The notes beneath the pieces were generated by a model. The model did not search any database. It had not been told where the DNA came from and saw nothing but the letters and a program-made list of their open reading frames with translations. A program made the translations under genes and the position numbers. Positions 59,024 through 64,000 of a stretch of DNA of 64,000 nucleotides are shown here, in pieces. Each line of letters begins with the position of its first letter. The stretch's first letter is position 1. The stretch covers positions 310,001 through 374,000 of the forward strand of contig OW818645.1 in NCBI GenBank assembly GCA_942492835.1, written 5' to 3'. This DNA is from GWB2-37-7 sp942492835 (GTDB taxonomy: Bacteria > Bacillota > Clostridia > Lutisporales > Lutisporaceae).

Positions 59024-62000
59024 TCACAAAAAGCTCTTCAACTTCGCAGGTTGCAAAGCCTCTCCTCCAAATATCACGTATTCCAATTGAAGGTGTCCAT
59101 TTTGCTGTAATTCTTCCTCAATCAACCTATAGAATACGGATGGTGTCTGATTGAGTACCGTTACTCCTTCACTACATAATAGCTTAATATATTCACTAGG
59201 ATCTTTGGTCGCGGTCTTAGGCACGACTACCAGCTTTCCTCCATATAGCAGCGCTCCATACATCTCCCATACCGAAAAATCAAAGCAAAAGGAATGAAAT
59301 AATGTCCATACATCCTTGGAGTCAAACTCAAACTGCATTTTATTATTGAACACTAATCTGACTACATTCTTGTGCTCAATCATTGCCCCTTTGGGCTTGC
59401 CTGACGTCCCAGATGTATAAATGATATATGCTAGATCGTTTGGTTTGTTTATATGCCCAGGGTTACTCGCTTCTCCAATCATATTTTCACAATCAACAAT
59501 GATTGATTTGCCATCAAAATCAATCGTTCCTTTTAGGTGCTTTTGAGTAAGAAGAAGTTTACACCCACTATCCTTCAGCATATATTCGATTCTGTCCTTG
59601 GGATATTCGGGAATAATTGGCAGATATGCTCCTCCAGCTTTTAGTATTCCGATAATCCCTATTATCATCTCTAGCGATCTTTCTGTCATTATCCCTACTA
59701 TGGTATCAGGTTCTACCCCTTCTTCTCTTAGGATTCTTGCTATTCTGTTTGATTTTTCATTCAACTCTCTATATGTCAAATGTTTATCACCATAAACTGC
59801 TGCTATGCTGTCAGGAGTTCTCTCTACTTGTTCCTCAAAGAGCTTATGTATTGTCTTTTCTCTAGGGTATTCCGCATAGGTATCATTAAATACATTTAGT
59901 ACTTGATTCTTCTCTTCATTGCTTAGCATATCGATATCTTTCAATTTAATTTCAGGATTCTTTATTATTTCATCCAAAATATTCAAAAGATGCTTAAGCA
60001 TATTCTCTATAGTATTTTTACTAAAAAGCTTAATACAGTACTCCATGCTAAGTCGTACTGTCCCTCCAACCTCCATAGCATTTAACGTTAAATCAAATTT
60101 ACTTATCTTGCTTTCTGATTTGTAGTAGTGCAATTTAATTTCATCTAGGCATACTTCTCCCATATTCATGTTCTGCATTGTAAATACAACATCGAATATA
60201 GGGTTTCTACCCATATCTCTTTTTACTTTTATATTTTCTACCAGCTCTTCAAATTGATAGTCTTGATTTTCATAAGCTTTTATCGCTTTATATTTTACAT
60301 CGCTTAAAAACTCAATGTATCTTTTATTACTTTCGGGTCTATTCTTCATTGCCAAGGTATTTACAAACATGCCAATGATATTCTCTAAATCTATATGAGG
60401 TCTACCTGCTATTGGACTTCCTATTATAATATCTTCTTGTCCACAATACTTTGATAATAGTATATTAAAAGCAGATAATAAAACCATATACATGGTTGTC
60501 CCAGTTTTATTTGTTAACTGCCTAAGTTTATTTACTATGTCCTCGCTAATTTCTGTACCTATACTATCTCCTTCAAAGCTCTGTATAATTGGTCTTGCGT
60601 AATCTGTAGGAAGGTTCAATGAAACCAGCTCTCCAGTGAATTCCTCTAACCAATATTGCTTTTGTGTTGCTATCTTCTCTGATTCTAATAGTTTGTTCTG
60701 CCATACAGCATAATCCTTATACTGAATTCTAAGCTCAGGCAGTTTCTGATTATTATATGAGTCTGACAGTTCTTTTATTAATATTCCCATTGAAGTACCG
60801 TCTGAAATTATATGATGTATATCCAATGCAAGTATTTGCTTTTCTTCTTCCAACTTTATGATGGTTACCCTTAATAGCGGTGCCTTATTCAAATTAAACG
60901 GTCTCACGAACTTTCTCAATACTTCAGGAATATCTTCTTCTTTTGAGTCAATATATTCAATATGGAACTCAATATCTTTATATATTTTCTGCATTGGTTC
61001 CCCATTCACAATCTCAAAGGAGGTTCTAAGTGCTTCATGTCTTTCTATTAAGTGGTTAAAAGCCTTTTCAAGCTGATCTTTGTATAGAAACCCCTCAATT
61101 GTTAATGTGAAAAAGTTATTATAGCTGATGGATGTTTTATCTAACTGATTCAGTAAGAACATTCTTTTTTGTGCTGAAGATAGATGATAATACTCGCTCT
61201 CATGTGCAAGCTCAATGTCCTTATACTCTATCTTACATTCTTCGTTATTTAATTTCTCATTAATATAAGCTGATAGATCCTTTAAGGTTGGATATCTAAA
61301 AATATCTTCAAAGTTAAGTTCAATGCAGAACTCTTTTTTTATCTTTATCAAAACTTGGCTCGCAAGCAAAGAGTGCCCCCCAAGCTCAAAAAAGTTATCA
61401 TTTGTATTAACAGTTTCCACCTTTAGTACTTGTTTCCAGAATATCGCAAGTTTTTGTTCTACTCCTAATAGGCTATTAATATATCCTGCTAAAAGTCTAA
61501 TTGATGGAAAATCAAATATATCTTCAAAATTTAGACTAATACCTATTTCTTTTATTATTGCATTTATTACCTGAGTTGCCTTTAATGAGTCACCCCCAAT
61601 TTCAAAGAAATCATCTTCAACACTTAATTCTTCTATTTCCAGTACATCCCACCAATATTTAGAAATCATATTTTCTATTTCAGAAATATTCTCTTCCTTA
61701 AGGTTTTTGGAAATAATCGGGTTTAATTCAGATGTTATCTTCTTTGGTGTTTCTCTGATCCAACACCTAGTTTTATCATACTGGTAAAGGGTCAACGGAA
61801 TTTTATTTCCTCCTCTGAATTTATGGAATTCATTCCAGTTTATATCATACATAGCAAGATATAAAAACTTAAATAACTCTAATATTGGATCTGTATTTTG
61901 AGTTTCATCCTGCAAATAGAATATATGAAGGTTTCTGTTGTCTATGATATTCTCTTCTATTTTTTCTGAGATAGTGCTCTTAGGACCCAACACAATAAAA

Positions 62001-63913
62001 GCTGCTGCTCCGTCTTCCGCTTCTCTTTTTATAAAACTCTCTACTCGCCCATTAATATCTTTGATTTCCTCTTCTCTGTAAATAAATGCTCTTTCAAGTC
62101 CTTCTTGTAGTGTTAACCCTCCTGATATAGTCATATAAATTATTCTTCCGATACCAGTACCTAATATTTTATTTGTTGAAATACCATAGGAATCCAGTAA
62201 TTTGTATAAGCTATACTGAAAAGCAAAATTCCTAGTATTGTCATTCATCTCCAAAGAAAGCTCTATGCAGTGTTCAAATTCTTCCTTAAACATTTCGTGA
62301 TTAGTAATAAAATAATTTAGGATGTTTTCAGATATTCCTTTATTATCAGAAAACATGAAAACTAACTTCTTAAGCTTTTTCGGTATTATAATACTCTCAT
62401 TATTTAATAGAATTTGCTTGTCAATTTGATTGTTTAATTCATCAAAATCCTTTACTATAGCAGTAAACCTATAGTCATAATGCTTTCTCCCTGTATTTAG
62501 AGTATAGCTTATATCCCCTAGGTCGCTTTTTTTCATATTAGAAATTTTATTTTTTAGCTCATTCAGATTTCTTGTCAAGCCTTCCCTAGTATTTGAAGAT
62601 ACTGTGATAAGATGCAAGTCGTAACTTCTAGCAGTATTATTATCTTTAATATCTGGTGCTTCACTTAAAACCACATGACAGTTTACACCACTTTCACCCA
62701 AAGAAGTAACTCCAGCATACCTCGGCAAGCCATCTTTTGTTGCCCAATACTTAAAATCTTCATTAACATAAACTGCAGATTCTTTAAAATTTATAAGTGG
62801 ATTTGGCAATTCAAAGTTAGCAGTAGGAAAAAGCACTTTATTTTTTAATGACAAAATCGCTCTAATAAGTCCTGATATACCAGCAGCCATTCTCGTGTGC
62901 CCTATATTGGATTTTATTGTAGATATGGGACAAATATTTTTTCCTTCGGTGTATGATCTAAATGCTATGTCTAAACCCTCTATCTCCAATACATCTCCTA
63001 GCTTTGTACCAGATCCATGTGCCTCAATATAACCGATTTCCTCTGGATTTACCCCAGCTTTCGTCCATGCAATTTTTAATAGCTCCGATAATGTGATGCT
63101 ATCGACTGCTTTAAGACTTTCTGATCTTTTAGCATTGTTATTTACGACCGTACTCTTGATAACTGCATATATTATATCCTTATCCTTTATTGCTTGTTCA
63201 AGAGGTTTTAAAAGAATACCCGCAACTGCCTCTCCCTGGGACATTCCATTTGCTTCTGCTGAAAAGGCTTTTGACCTTCCATCTGGCGACTCTAAATTAG
63301 TTTTATCATCCTTAGCAAATGGTATTGTTGAATATGGAAACACATAGATATTGGCACCACATGCAAATGCATACTCTGCATTACCAAGAGCCAGTTCATT
63401 GCACGCATTATGAACAGCAACAAGACTAGAAGAGCACGCTGTATTAATCAATTGTGCATTACCTGTGAAGTTAAACTGTCTAGCTATGACAGAAGGCAGG
63501 TATGCATCCATATTGCCACTAATCAAGGTTGTCGCAAAACTATCAGCATGTTTATAGTAATCAGAAGGTGATGCCCCTACAAAAACAGCAGTATTCGTCC
63601 CATTAAAATAGTCTATGCTATATCCTGAGCTTTCTATTGCATTATAAACCACTTCAAGCAATTGACGCTGAACTGGCCCCATAGTCTGTGCTTCTCCCAA
63701 TGCTATGTTAAACAGCTTATGATCAAATTTGTCAATATCAGCAAGGTAGCCACAGGTATAGTAGGTGTCGTTAGGTGCTAGGGTTGTACTCCTTATTCTT
63801 TCGGGTGGTATTTTACTTACGCTATCTCTACCTATTTTAAGGTTTGCATAAAGCTCATCAATATTTCTAGCATCTGGAAATCGACCTGCCATTCCTATAA
63901 TAGCAATATCCAT
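59024..63913 (-). CDS. Hybrid synthase, first part: KS, collapsed AT, ACP, ACP, C, A (N-terminal half)
   Basis: 1629 codons. Ketosynthase with Cys in NTACSSSL (~159), His in EAHGSGTKLGD (~294) and KSNIGHTRMAAG (~340). A region resembling an acyltransferase follows, whose GHSxG serine box is GTGIGR and which is ~100 residues too short. Two carrier domains come next (DDFFEIGGDS ~774, DNFFELGGHS ~847), then a condensation domain (HHIISDG ~1034) and an adenylation domain (IYTSGTSGKPKG ~1503). It ends by frameshift at 59024. No KR, DH or ER is present. The start is the ATG with GGGGGAGC upstream. Confidence 0.88.
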   Translation of the reverse strand: MDIAIIGMAGRFPDARNIDELYANLKIGRDSVSKIPPERIRSTTLAPNDTYYTCGYLADIDKFDHKLFNIALGEAQTMGPVQRQLLEVVYNAIESSGYSIDYFNGTNTAVFVGASPSDYYKHADSFATTLISGNMDAYLPSVIARQFNFTGNAQLINTACSSSLVAVHNACNELALGNAEYAFACGANIYVFPYSTIPFAKDDKTNLESPDGRSKAFSAEANGMSQGEAVAGILLKPLEQAIKDKDIIYAVIKSTVVNNNAKRSESLKAVDSITLSELLKIAWTKAGVNPEEIGYIEAHGSGTKLGDVLEIEGLDIAFRSYTEGKNICPISTIKSNIGHTRMAAGISGLIRAILSLKNKVLFPTANFELPNPLINFKESAVYVNEDFKYWATKDGLPRYAGVTSLGESGVNCHVVLSEAPDIKDNNTARSYDLHLITVSSNTREGLTRNLNELKNKISNMKKSDLGDISYTLNTGRKHYDYRFTAIVKDFDELNNQIDKQILLNNESIIIPKKLKKLVFMFSDNKGISENILNYFITNHEMFKEEFEHCIELSLEMNDNTRNFAFQYSLYKLLDSYGISTNKILGTGIGRIIYMTISGGLTLQEGLERAFIYREEEIKDINGRVESFIKREAEDGAAAFIVLGPKSTISEKIEENIIDNRNLHIFYLQDETQNTDPILELFKFLYLAMYDINWNEFHKFRGGNKIPLTLYQYDKTRCWIRETPKKITSELNPIISKNLKEENISEIENMISKYWWDVLEIEELSVEDDFFEIGGDSLKATQVINAIIKEIGISLNFEDIFDFPSIRLLAGYINSLLGVEQKLAIFWKQVLKVETVNTNDNFFELGGHSLLASQVLIKIKKEFCIELNFEDIFRYPTLKDLSAYINEKLNNEECKIEYKDIELAHESEYYHLSSAQKRMFLLNQLDKTSISYNNFFTLTIEGFLYKDQLEKAFNHLIERHEALRTSFEIVNGEPMQKIYKDIEFHIEYIDSKEEDIPEVLRKFVRPFNLNKAPLLRVTIIKLEEEKQILALDIHHIISDGTSMGILIKELSDSYNNQKLPELRIQYKDYAVWQNKLLESEKIATQKQYWLEEFTGELVSLNLPTDYARPIIQSFEGDSIGTEISEDIVNKLRQLTNKTGTTMYMVLLSAFNILLSKYCGQEDIIIGSPIAGRPHIDLENIIGMFVNTLAMKNRPESNKRYIEFLSDVKYKAIKAYENQDYQFEELVENIKVKRDMGRNPIFDVVFTMQNMNMGEVCLDEIKLHYYKSESKISKFDLTLNAMEVGGTVRLSMEYCIKLFSKNTIENMLKHLLNILDEIIKNPEIKLKDIDMLSNEEKNQVLNVFNDTYAEYPREKTIHKLFEEQVERTPDSIAAVYGDKHLTYRELNEKSNRIARILREEGVEPDTIVGIMTERSLEMIIGIIGILKAGGAYLPIIPEYPKDRIEYMLKDSGCKLLLTQKHLKGTIDFDGKSIIVDCENMIGEASNPGHINKPNDLAYIIYTSGTSGKPKGAMIEHKNVVRLVFNNKMQFEFDSKDVWTLFHSFCFDFSVWEMYGALLYGGKLVVVPKTATKDPSEYIKLLCSEGVTVLNQTPSVFYRLIEEELQQNGHLQLEYVIFGGEALQPAKLKSFL
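59028..59032 (-). other. Frameshift in a T5 run inside the adenylation domain
   Basis: The minus strand reads AGC TTT TTG TGA; dropping one T gives AGC TTT TGT GAG AGG CAT, which continues the adenylation domain to MYGITETT. One extra base thus separates the two halves. A real mutation, a sequencing or assembly error in the homopolymer, or slippage are all possible. Confidence 0.9.
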
Positions 63914-63928
63914 AATTCTGCTCCCCCT

Positions 63929-64000
63929 CTAGTCAAATATGACTTTGTCCTCTTTTTCATACAGCATATTGGAACACCATACATAGTTCGCTTTATTCCA
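63929..64000 (-). CDS. C-terminal end of an upstream gene, partial
   Basis: The last 23 codons of a minus-strand gene entering from the right edge (ends YEKEDKVIFD then TAG). It is 15 bases from the KS gene start and so probably belongs to the same biosynthetic operon. Too short to identify. Confidence 0.45.
   Translation of the reverse strand, partial: WNKANYVWCSNMLYEKEDKVIFD

Noticed and set aside
58130..59110. Plus-strand frames opposite the megasynthase
   Set aside because: They mirror codon bias of the minus strand and have no ribosome-binding sites.
53920..63913. Two separate synthase genes
   Set aside because: The break falls inside one adenylation domain, the second frame has no ribosome-binding site at its first ATG, and removing one T rejoins the frames.
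1..64000. tRNA or rRNA genes and a tRNA integration site
   Set aside because: I found no cloverleaf or rRNA-like sequence; the element's junction is in sigK.

Overview
The window reads as the chromosome of a low-GC, endospore-forming member of the Clostridia. The evidence is a sigK gene, a sporulation-type class B penicillin-binding protein, FeoAB, RNase J, AT-rich codon use and strong AGGAGG ribosome-binding sites. I cannot name the genus from sequence alone.

Positions 1 to about 38,660 are the right-hand part of a large prophage-like element. It ends inside sigK: the N-terminal half of sigK (38631-39095, minus strand) stops matching sigma-K right after the Gly-Asn-Glu triplet where the Bacillus subtilis skin element interrupts its sigK. 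A 503-residue serine recombinase of the SpoIVCA type lies directly inside the junction. This is therefore a skin-like element. The 3' half of sigK should lie to the left of position 1, beyond the element's other end. Read from right to left, the element has an immunity region (two XRE regulators with four TAAACT-type operators, 36.3-37.1 kb), a block of tiny alternating genes under repeated promoters (34.1-35.9 kb), and an accessory/replication region (21-34 kb). That region holds an HUH endonuclease, two CxxxCxxC (radical SAM-like) proteins, a PAPS-reductase-like protein, HNH proteins and many small Cys-rich proteins. A late regulator follows, then a late operon on the minus strand. The late operon combines a lambda-like head module (Nu1-like, GpA, gpW-like, portal, ClpP-type protease, gpD, gpE) with a P2-like contractile tail (sheath, tube, gpE/E' frameshift, tape measure, X, D, V-like spike, gpU-like, W, J, I, fibre).

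From 38.6 to 53.9 kb is core chromosome. The minus strand carries the sigK fragment, a class B PBP, udk, a U32-family tRNA hydroxylation protein, trmR-like methyltransferase, mltG, typA, a lipid kinase, RNase J, a Fur-family regulator, a Cys-rich small protein, feoB and feoA. The feo promoter has a clear Fur-box palindrome. A class I aminotransferase follows on the plus strand.

From 53.9 to 64.0 kb (minus strand) is a hybrid PKS-NRPS megasynthase: KS, collapsed AT, ACP, ACP, C, A, PCP, C, FkbH-like glyceryl-loading domain, PCP, thioesterase. It is split into two reading frames by one extra base in a T5 run (59028-59032) inside the adenylation domain. The adenylation-domain specificity residues, read across the break, give the threonine code.

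Points most worth following are the skin-like insertion, the FkbH-containing frameshifted megasynthase, a short plus-strand RNA gene facing the leader of the HUH Rep gene, an in-frame amber codon in the radical SAM gene, two plus-strand hydrophobic peptides resembling type I toxins, and a repeated promoter cassette at 34-35.3 kb.
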